This document shows, one piece after another, positions 34,836 to 46,790 of a stretch of DNA of 64,000 nucleotides (the first letter of the stretch is position 1; each line of letters opens with the position of its first letter). The stretch comes from Adiantum capillus-veneris (taxonomy: Eukaryota; Streptophyta; Polypodiopsida; Polypodiales; Pteridaceae). Position numbers and translations under genes: made by a program. Below the pieces are notes generated by a model, which worked only from the letters and a program-made list of their open reading frames with translations, was not told the DNA's origin and made no database searches. The DNA lies in NCBI GenBank assembly GCA_014529385.2, contig CM043960.1, positions 79,534,832 to 79,598,831 on the forward strand, written 5' to 3'.

Positions 34836-35625
34836 TATAGGCCTTTAGTCGTACATCTTCATCTCCATAAAACACACAAATCATATCATCTATTTCATCC
34901 ATATCAAAGCATTCTAAAGCTATCTCCCATTCCACTTCATCGTCAGTGTCTACTTCCACAGCTATAGCTTCATGAGTTTAAAAGACGCCATAGTGCTTTT
35001 GTGCTGCTCTTGAAGCAATGTTCACTGGATTATGGATAAGTTTCATGTTGCAAAAAACATAAACCAAATCAGCAGCACGCTTAGGATGAAGCTGGTTTCA
35101 TTTCTTGGCATGCATAAAGTAAAAAATCGACCAATTTCTCTCACAACTTCCACTTGATGCAGCAACATATAGAACTCTAACAACAATGTGTTGCAGCTCC
35201 ACTTTCTGCCCACCATACTCCTTCCACCATAGAAGTGCACTTGCGTGTGCAATGGAATCCATATACCATGGATCCTGGAGCATGCCAATTCTATTAGCAT
35301 AATCGACTAGCTGATGAGAAGCAGTCTTTCCATCCTCTTGTCCTAATAGTTGAGAGCACACTATTTTGAAGTCACTCATGAATTCTTTATTGGCCGACTA
35401 ATGGGGCATTTGAAATTTAGGATCCAATACAAATGCAGCACCATGCAACAACGTATGCAATTGCACCCATTGCTTGTTGGCAGTTGTGATTATGGAATCT
35501 TTGTCCTTTGCACCAAAGCCAACATGCTCTCTTACATTACGTAATGCCTCTGCCATATACCAATAGAATTGACCAAAGACAAAAGAGCACCATATTAGAG
35601 AATTTGGGAATCTCCTAGTTCCCAT
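34836..35625 (-). pseudogene. hAT-type transposase, C-terminal part
   Basis: A minus-strand frame with a stop at 35,398 and another near 35,100 shows the hAT C-terminal dimerisation region. First come LHGAAFVLDPKF and a DPWYMDSIAHASALLWWKEYGG segment, then the signature SSGSCERNWSIFYFMHAK and, past a TGA, NQLHPKRAADLVYVFCNMKL and an acidic tail. hAT proteins are cut-and-paste transposases, and this block mediates dimerisation. The catalytic N-terminal domains and terminal inverted repeats are not recognisable here, so it is a dead fragment. Confidence 0.85.
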
Positions 35626-36429
35626 TTTGTAAATGTGGTGAAGTTTTATCCACGATATAGTACTTTGCTACGTGTTTCAATCATCATTATTTTTTCCAAC
35701 CATAAAAAATTGTCGATGAGATACTACTTGTTGTATCTTTGAATCGTGTCATTAACTTATTATCATAAATGTGTAGAGAAAACTTTTAGAAAGAATATAG
35801 ATCTTTAAATCAAATGCAACTTGAAAATGCACCCAAAATGCATTGTAATCACTTCAGCTCCATGAGATCCATTGTTGAGTAGGTTTGACATCGTGAGAAT
35901 TGTTTTTGCGCTGAACTATTTGATCAAGCCCAAGCAATGTCATGTCTCTCTAGAATTCTTAATACATGCGTATTGTTTACTATAGTCCTTTCATATTGTC
36001 CCAAAATCATCATCAAACTATATTAGCAAGATTGTGAGATGTCTAAAGCAAAAAAGAAGGTACAATATGATTTTTAACTTAGTTCACTAATGAGACAAGA
36101 TACAAGAACAAATGATGGAAATAACATACAAATAACAATGTGTGACAATGTGTTTGTGTACATAGAGCTTTAAAATGCTTAAGGAGTAAATTCACTCATA
36201 CACATAGAGGTTTACTCTCCACTAAGTTTTACATGGATGACCACAACATGTATGACAACTGTGTTTGGCATGAAGCATGATGAAGTCTATAGCATGCTTG
36301 ATTATTGAAAACCTATACCTCATACACAAAGGAAGGTATAACATGCTACTTGAAAAATAAATCCCTTTCATCTTTGAAGATGAAATTTGTGTCAAAAAGT
36401 CCTTGGTTAAATACCAAATACATAGGTTT
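35626..36429. other. AT-rich DNA right of the hAT remnant, nothing recognised
   Basis: This is upstream of the minus-strand transposase fragment. More of its coding region could be expected here, but no legible motif remains. Confidence 0.4.
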
Positions 36430-36990
36430 TGAGAATGTGGATCAAAATTGCTCATTTGTGTTTTGAACACTCACTTAGGTTTTGAACATGTGGACAAAAC
36501 TTGCTCACTTAGTTTTTGACCATGTGGTCAGAACGAGCACTTGTGTTGATAGGGGGGAAAGTTTCTCTTTTGACATTTCAACATTTAAAAATGCACTTGC
36601 TTAGCTTTTCAACACGTGGTAAAAACATTTTCAAACATTCTCTTTTGTTTTTTGACCACTCTTTTTGAACTATAACTACTCTCTCCGCATGGTCAAAACC
36701 TAAGTGAGTGTGTTCTTTCTCATGTTCAAAACCTATGAGTGAGTGTATCTTCTTTTTGAAGTGCAATAGCTACTCTCTCCACACGATCAACTACTCTCTT
36801 TTTGAAGTGCCACTACTCTCTCCACATGGTCAAAAACTAGGTGAATGTGCTCTTCCACATGTTCAAAACCGATGAGTGAGTTTTTCAATTGGTAAACACA
36901 TAATTTGATGATTGTGAGAAGGAGATTATTTTAAAAAAAAAATTGCAATTGAACATAGTAAAAGAATTTGACCATAAGGTCAAAACTAAC
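36430..36990. repeat. Cluster of the TTTTGACCATGTGGACAAAA-type motif, both orientations
   Basis: Versions of the near-palindrome recur about every 30-60 bases (36,432, 36,482, 36,513, 36,604, 36,686, 36,820, 36,850, 36,968), separated by phrases such as CTCACTTAG and ACTCTCTCC. The same motif recurs around microsatellites at 51.4-52.1 and 55.2-59.6 kb. Here it is more diverged and lacks long GA tracts. Confidence 0.7.
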
Positions 36991-37625
<635 letters not shown>

Positions 37626-37800
37626 ATCTAGCTGACAAGTCATTGGCTAACCCTTGGCTGACAGCTTCGCTTTTTGGTGCTTTAGTCTTGGACATGGGTT
37701 CATGCCTACATGTTTTAGAATGGCCTCTGTTATACACATAACCTTCAAGGTTTAGAGAATGGGGTTGGTTTTGGACACACACGCACACACACACACACAC

Positions 37801-38606
37801 TTTCTAACTTAGTAAATATCATATGGTTTATTGCTTGATGACATTTGGATCTGATTTGTGCACATACATAGTACATTTTCCTACTCATGATAAGGTTTAA
37901 ATGGTTTTACAAAGCCATGTAATGACTAACTAAAAAAATTCAAAAGATCTAGTATTTGGGCGGGCTTAGCTCATAATTACTTCCGTTTAGGTACATAACA
38001 TCTTCACTAAATAGTTTACCTCAAGGTTGTTCTTTTCTTGATCCACATTCGCATCATACACATTGAATGCTTACTACCTTCAACATACCTAGTCGGGACT
38101 GCTAATTTGAGTATAGAGCGGTCACAGAGTCACCTTGCATATCCCCGCAGAACCCATTTTATGAACATAGTTGTGTAGTAGACAACATGCCTCATAACTT
38201 TCAACATCTAGCTATGTCCTTCTGGGATTTGAAGTGTCCTTGGATTCCTTATACTTTCCTAATTCATGCACTTGCTTACCAAACCCCCTTGGATTTATAC
38301 CTACCTACTTGCCTGCTAACTTTAGATGGCATAAGTTAGTGATACCAGCATTTTTTTCTAAAGATAGAGCAAAGCTTTAAAAATCGATATCCATCCTTCG
38401 AATAGCGAGTTGTGCATCTTTTGGTTACACGCTCTTCTTAATCGCTTTCCCCTTATCCCCCTCTTCTGCTCTCGATCTTTGGCATGTAACTTTCCTACAC
38501 GCAAGGATCTTCCCCCAAACTCTGAGTAGTAGATGCTCCTTGCCAACATCAGGTACACTTAGCACTGCTCTTAAATCAGCAAAGACTGCGAACGTACATA
38601 CACTAG
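37801..38606. other. Intergenic DNA, nothing recognised
   Basis: No supported gene or repeat. Short frames lack domains. Confidence 0.4.
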
Positions 38607-38867
38607 CTTGCCCTCAATGAGGGACCTGCATTCACAACCCTCAAGCCCGAGTCATTGCCAACAGTTGTAGCTGATACTGACATCCTTTGTATGATCAAAT
38701 TCTCACACCATGTACTAGGTTACACCTTCAAAGTAGCTATGGAAGTGCTCTATCTGAAGCTTGCAACTCCACTTCTTCGAACGTTTTGCATACAGATAGA
38801 TGGAATAATTCTAATATACTCAGCCCCTGCCTTTGGAAAGAAGGCAAACACCATCACAAGTCTCCAG
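38607..38867 (+). other. Exon-like open segment of a possible host gene
   Basis: An 87-codon open stretch is bounded by an acceptor-like CACTAG on the left and a donor-like CTCCAG|GTTTGA on the right. It reads smoothly as protein (LKPESLPTVVADTDILCMI, later LRTFCIQIDGIILIYSAP) but belongs to no family I recognise. A second donor-like site, ACACAG|GTAGGT, occurs at 48,153 just past element 2, in line with coding-like sequence left of that element. Suggestive only. Confidence 0.25.
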
Positions 38868-39385
38868 GTTTGATCTCTCAGTAATATACCATATGTTTGT
38901 ATGCTTACTAATATAATACAATGTATACTATCAAATATGAACATTTGGCATGTATCACTGTGTTGAAAAATATGCAGGATAATAGCATGTACTGGTTTTT
39001 TAATCCTGGTTTTGTGAAGAGCCTGTAATACACTTTCATAGAATGATTTTTTCATTGTATTATGTTTATGACAAGTGCATCCACTATAGGATGCTTTTGA
39101 TATGGGACTCGATGCTCACAAATCACGAATTTGGTTTGGCTGGTACACACTAGTGAGCGGGTGTGGCTCTCACAGTTTTCTTCATACTTGTTCCCAACGC
39201 CATTCGTGCTCAGGAGTACTACGAATCTACCTTGCAAGAAGAAGAGGAGATACCTGCCGTATCAAGTGTAGCATATCTATTGTTCCTTCTGCATACATCT
39301 TCACACACTCAATGGATATTCTGGAGTACAGCAAGAGATTGCAACCAATAATCAAGTTTTGACTGCATCAGGCTTGGCTACGCGT

Positions 39386-39566
39386 TGTGAGCGAGATGAA
39401 AACACACACAGCGCCTCTATAACGACCCGACACACACTCTTGGGAAGATACACACACACACACACACTAGGGGGCACCACTCGGCTTAGACAACACACCT
39501 GGCCGAGACAGGGAACACACCTCTGGAGTGAGAGGAGAGAAACTATCCACTTGTCCACTCCACACA

Positions 39567-39603
<37 letters not shown>

Positions 39604-40545
39604 AAAAAACTCAGCTCAAAAGAGGAGAATTTTTGATGTTTAGATACAAATGAGCTTGGGCCAACACCAATGGGGCAAACAGCTCACACAATATGGGTAA
39701 AAGATACCAGATACAATCACAAATTGGAGAAGAAGCTTCACTCACCGGAGAAGATTACACAGAAAAACAGCAGAAAAAGAGTGAGGAATTTGGCAAAATG
39801 GACAGCGCCATCGCGTCCGGAACGGCCTAAAACCCCAGTCTACAATGTCAAAGTGCTCAAATCCGACATCGGATGAGCAGTTTACGGCCAAAACAGGCTC
39901 CAAAAACCCAAAAAACACACCTGCGGCTGTTCCTCCTCTCTTCTCCACGTTTTTTCTGGTCTTCTCTTAGTTTTTTCAGTTCCCACACTTAGCTTTATTA
40001 GTTGGGCACCCTTGGCCTTTTAGATGACCTCAAACGGACCCCGAACAGGCCAAAAACTGACCTCGCAGTGGATAGTTGTCACCTTTTTGCATCATTCGCA
40101 CACCTGGCACTCAGCTTTTTTCCAATAATGCATCTTGCCACCACGTGAAGTGGCCCCAGAAAGTGGTCCTAATGATGACCTTTCTGCATAACTCTCACAA
40201 GAAAACACCACTTTGTGTCCGTATTCATCCACGTGCAAATATTGACCCCGTTAGGCCTACTGACGCCACTCGATGCCATTTGACGCACCTGCTTACCTCA
40301 TGTCGTCGGCCCGCGGATAGCTTCCTCGAGAAGTTTTACGCGCTACCAACTCCTCCTTATTGTAGAAAAAACACAGTGGTACTGGTAATAGTGAAAATCG
40401 ATGCACTATGTACACCCTGTCCTACCTGTACACATGTGGGCCCCACATAACCACCTGGCTAAGGAAAATGGGCAATCCTTTATTTGATGCATCATGCATG
40501 TGTATGAACATATGCGCAATCCCTTGCTCCAAAAAACTCCTGACA
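39386..40545 (-). repeat. 3' LTR of element 2
   Basis: 1160 bp. On the element strand it begins TGTCAGGAG and ends CGCTCACA. AC tracts lie at 39,450-39,467 and 39,568-39,601. Chance ORFs of 68 and 124 codons are identical in both LTRs, which only reflects LTR identity. Confidence 0.96.
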
Positions 40546-40564
40546 TAATTTGCCCATCCCCTAG
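40546..40564 (-). other. Polypurine tract of element 2
   Basis: On the minus strand, CTAGGGGATGGGCAAATTA abuts the 3' LTR start TGTCAGG. Confidence 0.7.
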
Positions 40565-40573
40565 CCTGCTAGA

Positions 40574-40890
40574 TTATTCATGATTAGCAGTAGCAAAGAG
40601 AGATATGAGACTCGCCGCATCACAGGTCTCTTCATCCCTCACCAACACTGCTTGATCCACAGACAGCTCATCTTGCTCCACCATCATCAATCTAACATGA
40701 TACAATTTAAGACGCAACCCATTTACCCTTGACTTATTTAGAACACCATCCAGGTTAGCCAGCTGATATGTGCCATTTGGAAAACACTCCACTACCTTGA
40801 AAGGGCCTTCCCACTTAATTTGAAACTTCTTTTGGAAGGTGTTGTCCAGCTTACTGTTGTAGCGCAAAACCAAGTCATGTTTCTTGATAC
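40574..40890 (-). pseudogene. pol: Element 2 integrase C-terminus, out of frame
   Basis: This frame continues the integrase: GIKKHDLVLRYNSKLDN, then KWEGPFKVVECFPNGTYQL (the GPY/F motif) and a tail ending ATANHE. It is one base out of register with the main pol frame, the break lying near 40,890. The main frame instead runs on into unrelated residues to 40,792. A single-base indel in a young element is the simplest explanation. No chromodomain follows. Confidence 0.8.
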
Positions 40891-43800
40891 CCTACTTTTA
40901 ACCTTTTCATTTATCTTTGCCAAAGCCTTATCCTGCATCTGTCCATAATGCTCCAATGCGCTCATCCTATCCAACTGGACCTCTTGTAACTGCAAGAGCC
41001 TCTCTTTGAAAGCATCACTAGGCGGCCCAAGCAACTTCTCTAACATCTTGACCGCAGGCAACTCTACTTCCACAGGCAATAGTGCTTCTTTTCCATACAC
41101 CAAATGAAATGGAGTAAACCCTGTACCTGTCTTCACCGAAGTACGGTAAGCCCATAATGCACTAGGCAATTCCAAATCCCAATTCTTTCCTTGGTGCTCT
41201 GTCACTTTCGAAAGAATCTGTACCAACTCACCATTGAATCTTTCATTTAAGCCATTACACTGTGGGTAATAAGGAGTGGTATGCTGGTGCCTAATCTTCA
41301 TCTTTGTGCATAAGAAGTCTAGCAGTTTAGCTCTAAATCCTGGCCCCTTATCTGAAAGTAGCTCTAATGGCACCCCAAACTTGCAACATATTTCATCATA
41401 CACAAATTTTGCCACATCCTTTGCAGTGATTTGTTTTACTGCTATAGCCTCTGCCCATCTAGAGAGATAGTCCACTGCCGTCAAGATATAGCTTTTGCCC
41501 CTGCTTGTGATAGGTAACGGGCCTATTGCATCAATCCCCCACTTTTCAAACACATCAAATGCCATAATGGTTTTTCGTAGCTCTGGCTTCAACACTCTCT
41601 TCCCAAATGCTTGACACCTATTGCAAGACCTACACCAATGGTGAACATCCTTGTGCAAACTAGGCCATACATACCCCTCTTGCAAAATCTTATGCAAGGT
41701 TATCTTTAGAGCAAAATGGCCACCACATGCGCCTTCATGATTCTCTTCCAACACTCTGTAAAGCTCCTCCCGCCAAGGTACACGTCTCAACACGAGATCA
41801 GCCCCTTTCATGTATAAGACATCACCAATCAATTTGTACCTGTATGCTCTACGCACAAAGCCATACTTCTTAGACTTCTGAATCTCCTTTGGAATGATTC
41901 CTGTTAGCAAAAACTCCTCTTCTTGAGCCAAACTTTCCCGGCCATGATAAAGAGGTAAATTGGTCCTCAACACGAATAGCTCCCCAATCATGCCTTGAGC
42001 TGCTTCATGTGCCTCTCCATTTAGAGCACGTTCAATGTGTCTAATGCTCCATGCTTCGAAATTTTTTAACAGGCCTTTAATTCTGAAGCACATTTCCTTC
42101 AATGAGGTGTTCTTGCTCTTCCACACACCCAGCACTTGCTTCACCACTAACAAGGCATCACCTTTTATGCTCAACCTTCGAACCCCATGCTTCAAACAAA
42201 TGTGTAATCCGGCTTCCAATGTAGCATATTCAGCCTCATTGTTACTATGCGCATCCAATTTGAACCCTCTCTTGCATACTAGCTTCCCCTCTGGATCATA
42301 AAGTGCTATACCCCCTGAAGCTGCATCGTGGCTCTTTCTGTATGAACCATCAAAGAACAACACATGTGCATTGCTGATCTGTGGCACTTCTTCAACTACC
42401 TTTCTCACCACCTCTTCCTTAACAATAAGGGGATTCTCCTTGTAGGTCAACAAATCAGCTAGGGTAGCCCTTGTACTATCTTCCACTAGAAAAGAGAACT
42501 CAAACTCTTGCAGCTCAATTACCCATTTCTTCACCACATTTGACATGTTAATACCATTAACTAATTGTGGCAAAAAGGCATAACTCGTCAAGAAAACAAA
42601 AGGCCGTGGTAGCAAGTAATGCCAAAATCGTCGACAAGCAAATATTACACTGGCCATCACTAGCTCTACTTCCGATAACTTTCTCTCCGCTACCAACTTC
42701 ACTCGGCTTGCACAATACACTGGCCTCATATAATGGCTGCCCTTCACCTTTTGCAATAGCATGGCTCCAATGGCATCATCCCCTACTGATGGATTTACAT
42801 AAAAAACTTTCTCCCAATCAGGAGCCTGCATGGCTGACAACCCCCCTAACACCTCTTTCACCTCTTGAAACACTTCTTCACACTTGTCATCCCATTGCAA
42901 TGGATCATGCTTTGCCACTTGCTGTAATGGATAAAGAAGCTGCGAAGACAATGGAATAAACCGTGCCATGTACTTCACTTTGTGTATAAAGGTTGCCAAT
43001 TGCTTCGTACTCATAGGTGATGGAAGAAGAATAATAGACTTAACCTTATCTGGATCAGCCTCAATGCCATTTTCTGACACCATATGGCCCAATAACTTCA
43101 CCCTTGGCTGTGCTAGATGACATTTCTTTGGATTTAGTTGTCCTCCACATTCATCATATCGAGCCAATACCATCTGCAGCTTCTCATGGTGTTCAGCCCT
43201 ACTGCTATAAACACAGAAGTCATCCATAAAAGCCTTAACACAACTACCAATGAATGGTTCCAACACCCAATTTGCTCTTTCTTGATAGAAAGATGGTCCA
43301 TTTGACAACCCAAATGGCAACACTGTGTAGCAATAGCAGCCCCATGGCGTAATAAATGTTGTCTTTGTGCGGTCTTTAAGAGCAATCTTCAATTGAAAAT
43401 AGCCTGAAAAACCATCACACACACTGTACCTCTCATAACCTGCCACTGAATCCAAGATCTGATCGATGAATGGAAGAGGATATGGGTTCTTCTTAGTGGC
43501 TGCGTTTAAGGGTTTAAAATCCACACAAATTCTCCACTTCCCATCCTTCTTTGGACTGACTACAACTGGACTCACCCATTCTGTGGTCTCCACAGGGACT
43601 ATGAACCCTGCCTTCAATAACTTGTCCACCTCTACCCGCAAGGATTCCATTTGCTCTTGACCCATCCTTCTTAGCCTTTGCCGCACTGGCTTAGCATCTT
43701 CTTTCAGCTCTATATGCATCTCTTCACCCTTGAACCCTCTGATCTCTTCATATGAAGTAATGAACAAATCAGGAAAACTAGCCAGCATATGCAAAAATAT

Positions 43801-43959
43801 ATCCTTCTCCATAGCTGAGAGGTCTCCACTAATCATTTGCGTCATCAATTCCTGCTTCTTTGACAACTCAACCTTGGTTTGCATCAGCCCTTCAATCACT
43901 TCATAAGGCCCTTCACTTTCATCTTCAACCTCATTCGCAAATGCAACTAAACCAAACTC
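40792..43959 (-). CDS. pol: Element 2 pol: RT, RNase H, second RNase H, integrase core
   Basis: The frame opens after an in-frame TAG at 43,960-43,962. RT shows SPVVVSPKKDGKWRICVDFK, GFSGYFQLKIALKDRTKTTF and FMDDFCVYSS. The native RNase H entry is VNPSVGDDAIGAMLLQ, with the first Asp replaced by Asn. The second RNase H has LFFDGSYR, SNNEAEY and IKGDALL, but the fourth acidic site reads GEAHEAA where element 1 has DADHLAS. Integrase has an HHCC zinc domain (CRSCNRCQ) and the D,D,E triad in GIDAIGP, LSDKGPGF and NGLNERFNG. The frame loses register near 40,890. Confidence 0.92.
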   Translation of the reverse strand, partial: EFGLVAFANEVEDESEGPYEVIEGLMQTKVELSKKQELMTQMISGDLSAMEKDIFLHMLASFPDLFITSYEEIRGFKGEEMHIELKEDAKPVRQRLRRMGQEQMESLRVEVDKLLKAGFIVPVETTEWVSPVVVSPKKDGKWRICVDFKPLNAATKKNPYPLPFIDQILDSVAGYERYSVCDGFSGYFQLKIALKDRTKTTFITPWGCYCYTVLPFGLSNGPSFYQERANWVLEPFIGSCVKAFMDDFCVYSSRAEHHEKLQMVLARYDECGGQLNPKKCHLAQPRVKLLGHMVSENGIEADPDKVKSIILLPSPMSTKQLATFIHKVKYMARFIPLSSQLLYPLQQVAKHDPLQWDDKCEEVFQEVKEVLGGLSAMQAPDWEKVFYVNPSVGDDAIGAMLLQKVKGSHYMRPVYCASRVKLVAERKLSEVELVMASVIFACRRFWHYLLPRPFVFLTSYAFLPQLVNGINMSNVVKKWVIELQEFEFSFLVEDSTRATLADLLTYKENPLIVKEEVVRKVVEEVPQISNAHVLFFDGSYRKSHDAASGGIALYDPEGKLVCKRGFKLDAHSNNEAEYATLEAGLHICLKHGVRRLSIKGDALLVVKQVLGVWKSKNTSLKEMCFRIKGLLKNFEAWSIRHIERALNGEAHEAAQGMIGELFVLRTNLPLYHGRESLAQEEEFLLTGIIPKEIQKSKKYGFVRRAYRYKLIGDVLYMKGADLVLRRVPWREELYRVLEENHEGACGGHFALKITLHKILQEGYVWPSLHKDVHHWCRSCNRCQAFGKRVLKPELRKTIMAFDVFEKWGIDAIGPLPITSRGKSYILTAVDYLSRWAEAIAVKQITAKDVAKFVYDEICCKFGVPLELLSDKGPGFRAKLLDFLCTKMKIRHQHTTPYYPQCNGLNERFNGELVQILSKVTEHQGKNWDLELPSALWAYRTSVKTGTGFTPFHLVYGKEALLPVEVELPAVKMLEKLLGPPSDAFKERLLQLQEVQLDRMSALEHYGQMQDKALAKINEKVKSRVSRNMTWFCATTVSWTTPSKRSFKLSGKALSR

Positions 43960-44020
43960 CTATATTTCTTTGTCCATCAAAAGAAATGCAACATCAGCAT
44001 CCTCATCACTGCTCGTAGTG

Positions 44021-45910
44021 CTATGTCACCGTGGAAGATTCTTCATCACTAGACTCATCCTCATCTTCATAAAGCTCCTCTAATCGTTTCCTTGTGTCCA
44101 TATTATAAAGCTTCTTGGTACCTGTCTTTCCATAGAGGCTAATCGTACCATGTCGCCAATCTTGAACAGCTCCCACTGCACGTAACCATGGTCTGCCCAG
44201 TATAATAGGATATGCTCCCAACCCTGCTGGCATCACATGAAAATCAACCACTGCCTTTGCATCATATGCCTCCACTTCTAAGCTCTTTACAACACCCAAG
44301 CATTTTACTTTTTGATGGTTTGCCAATCTGATCCGAAACCCTGACACCCCAGCCATTGTGAGACCCATCTTCTCAACGCATGAGTGTGTTATGACGCATA
44401 TTTGGGCTCCGCCATCCACATAACCTAGTCCCAAATTTTTCCTTTTATGCCACACATCTACTATTGGACAAATGTCTGGTAGCTCATCCATTGCCAACAC
44501 CTTTACTGAACCTCTCTCTGGCTCTTTCTCCATTGGGTTAACCATCCTCTTCCACTGTCGCTTTAGCTTAGGCACCATCTCTATAAGCTGCCCAAAAGTA
44601 ACATCTGCCTTCCTGCTCGTCAGATCCTCCCTCAAGTCATAGCTTAATTGCCCATCCCCTAGTGGAAAATCTGAAACATGAAACTTTCGACGAGCTCTCC
44701 TTTTCCTCTTGGTCTTGACATCCTCGCCTTCATGGCTCTTTCCTTTCTTCTTACTAGGACCTGGGGCACTTCTTCCTTCCTTTTCCTCTGTGGTCCTCTT
44801 CCCAATAGGCATCACTAATGTATCCTCTAGCTTTGATGCCTTCTCCAAGGTGACTACACTTAGCACTTTTGTCTTCCCTTTTTCCTCCTGGGTCAGTCCA
44901 CTGGTTCCTTCGTCTCCCTTGATTTCGATGCCATAATCATTTGACCTAGTTAGCACCTGTCTTGGCAATGGATACATGTCTCCCCCCATCCTTGGTGGCT
45001 TATCACATTGCGGGCTGATGTGACCCAACTCTCCACAATTATAACATGTGGGCGTCTGCCTCCAAAATCTACCATTGCTTTGTCCAACACCATTCCTAGG
45101 CCTTTCTTCACCTCCTGGCTGATTTGAAAACCTCCCTCGACCTCGATTATTTCCCACTTGACCTAGCATATTTAGGCTGAGATTCTTCATCAAATCTACC
45201 ATTTGCCTCATGTCTTGCCTTAGGCCATCATCTTGCACTGCTGTAGTGACCACTGCTGGCATAACCTGAGTAGTAACAGGAACTACGGGTTCATGATGAA
45301 CCCCTGACATACGACCTTGTAAAGAGTCCATAGGCTGAAATTCAGACCTCATTGGCAAAGACTCCACCCCTAATTGGCTCATTTTCCTCAGCTTCCACTC
45401 TTTGTTCCTTGCTACCTCTAGTGCATCTTCATATGTCCTAGGCTTCTTTAGCTCCACTCTCCAACGTATATTCTCCCAAAGACCAGCCAAGAACCTGTCC
45501 TTCTTCATCATGTCAGGCGGGGGTACCTGTGGTGCTAAAGCCTTGCACATTCGCTCCCATGCCAATGAAAACTTACGTATGTACGCATCTACTGGCTCAC
45601 CTTCCTTTTGCACCAAACCTTGTACTTCTTGCCACACTTTGTCAGGATCTTCTATCTTCACAAACTCCACTTCCAATCCATGCCTTAGATTGTCCCAACT
45701 CAATCTTATAGGTGGATCTGCTGCACGCAACTCCTCTTCAAATGCCTTGGACCAAACTCGTGCATCACTCTTCAAACAAATTTGGAGAAGGCGTAACATT
45801 TGCGTAGGGTCATGAATCTGGTTGCTAATGCATGCAACCTCCATCTTTTCCAAAAATTCTTCCACATCTTCATCACTTCTTCCATGAAACTCCGGATAAG
45901 AGAAAGCCAT
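44021..45910 (-). CDS. gag: Element 2 gag-protease, 629 aa
   Basis: Starts MAFSYPEFHGRS, the same start block as element 1. Capsid helices occupy about residues 1-200. A Gly/Arg/Asn-rich stretch leads to the zinc knuckle CYNCGELGHISPQC at about residues 288-301. A Lys/Arg-rich basic linker (KKKGKSHEGEDVKTKRKRRA) follows. The protease is recognisable by YVDGGAQICVIT near residue 494 and ILGRPWLRAVGA, but the active-site triplet is Asp-Gly-Gly instead of Asp-Ser/Thr-Gly. The ORF ends with an acidic serine-rich tail at TAG 44,021-44,023. Pol is in the +1 frame and has a TAG about 60 bases further on. The gag ATG is 84 nt after the leader ORF. Confidence 0.92.
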   Translation of the reverse strand: MAFSYPEFHGRSDEDVEEFLEKMEVACISNQIHDPTQMLRLLQICLKSDARVWSKAFEEELRAADPPIRLSWDNLRHGLEVEFVKIEDPDKVWQEVQGLVQKEGEPVDAYIRKFSLAWERMCKALAPQVPPPDMMKKDRFLAGLWENIRWRVELKKPRTYEDALEVARNKEWKLRKMSQLGVESLPMRSEFQPMDSLQGRMSGVHHEPVVPVTTQVMPAVVTTAVQDDGLRQDMRQMVDLMKNLSLNMLGQVGNNRGRGRFSNQPGGEERPRNGVGQSNGRFWRQTPTCYNCGELGHISPQCDKPPRMGGDMYPLPRQVLTRSNDYGIEIKGDEGTSGLTQEEKGKTKVLSVVTLEKASKLEDTLVMPIGKRTTEEKEGRSAPGPSKKKGKSHEGEDVKTKRKRRARRKFHVSDFPLGDGQLSYDLREDLTSRKADVTFGQLIEMVPKLKRQWKRMVNPMEKEPERGSVKVLAMDELPDICPIVDVWHKRKNLGLGYVDGGAQICVITHSCVEKMGLTMAGVSGFRIRLANHQKVKCLGVVKSLEVEAYDAKAVVDFHVMPAGLGAYPIILGRPWLRAVGAVQDWRHGTISLYGKTGTKKLYNMDTRKRLEELYEDEDESSDEESSTVT

Positions 45911-45994
45911 GACTAGAGAACCCCTTCAAACACACGTGCAAGAACCCAAAACTTTTCACTACCCAATCCCCAGAAACTTCAATGGAGCTCAGCT

Positions 45995-46213
45995 TTAGAT
46001 GAGAACAAACACATGCACATCAAATGAGTTTTCATAGTTGATCATCGGAATTACAACAGGCAAAGGACATTCCAGGATCTCTCTCAATCTTCTTGGCCCA
46101 AACATAAAGACTATGCGCTGCTGGAAAAAGATCTTCCTGGACACATGAACATTAATCTGAATTCTTTGAGTTAAATGAAAAGGAGTGAACCGAGGGCCAT
46201 TTTGATCATCCAT
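45995..46213 (-). CDS. Leader ORF of element 2, 72 aa, unknown conserved family
   Basis: Chosen start is the ATG of MDDQNGPRF at 46,213; upstream codons reach a TGA and include GASW, echoed as SASW upstream of the element 1 copy. The protein is gapless against the 72-aa ORF of the outer element, sharing VSRKIFFQQRIVF, FGPRRLREIL, a P-x-x-x-P block and Y-x-x-SFD near the end. Only one copy is present and no second (a-type) ORF fits in the 84 nt before gag. Function unknown. As the youngest element retains it intact, it was likely present in the parental active copy. Confidence 0.75.
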   Translation of the reverse strand: MDDQNGPRFTPFHLTQRIQINVHVSRKIFFQQRIVFMFGPRRLREILECPLPVVIPMINYENSFDVHVFVLI

Positions 46214-46790
46214 TAAAGCCAACCATGAAGCTCCCAAGAAGGCACACCTGACTCAACCTCTGATTTTGCCAAAATTTCAGCAGCATAACAGCATAAATGG
46301 CTCACAATACCAAAAAACCAGCCATCATAACTTGGAAAAATTTTGGCAGAGTTTCCCCAGAAATAGAGCAGTAGGAACCCAAAATATAGACTGTCTATGT
46401 ATGCATAAACTGTCAACAATAGAACCCGAGCATCAAGTAGGACTCACTAGTACATAGCCTATGGCGAGGTCACAAAAAAGGTGCTCCAGCTACCTATATC
46501 ACCGAAAGGATCTCTACATTTGAGAATCCCCCAGCTCAATAAAAACCTCACGCTATCGACCCTCACACGAAGGCTAATGCAAATCGCATATAGTCAAGTC
46601 TCAGAAATGACTATCTTCCAGACCAAGTCTCAGAAATGGCTGGGACTTCCAAATACAACCAAGTATGGCTCAGCAAATGCATACAATGGCAGTTTCCACA
46701 AGTAACGTACAACCCAGTAGACAATGCGCTCAAGCAGGCGCTAAATGATGCATACCCACAACTGCAAGTGACATCACTGCTAGTATATCA
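46214..46790 (-). other. Untranslated leader of element 2
   Basis: Between the minisatellite and the small ORF. Short frames only; none resembles the 167-aa leader ORF of element 1. Confidence 0.5.

Noticed and set aside
36430-36990. Possible CRISPR-like array because of regularly recurring 20-mers
   Set aside because: Repeats are diverged, occur in both orientations and have irregular spacing. The DNA is nuclear plant-type, so this is a eukaryotic repeat.
40076-40450. 124-codon ORF in the element 2 LTR, also at 47,654-48,028
   Set aside because: It is identical in both copies only because the LTRs are. It is antisense to the element and has no recognisable domain.
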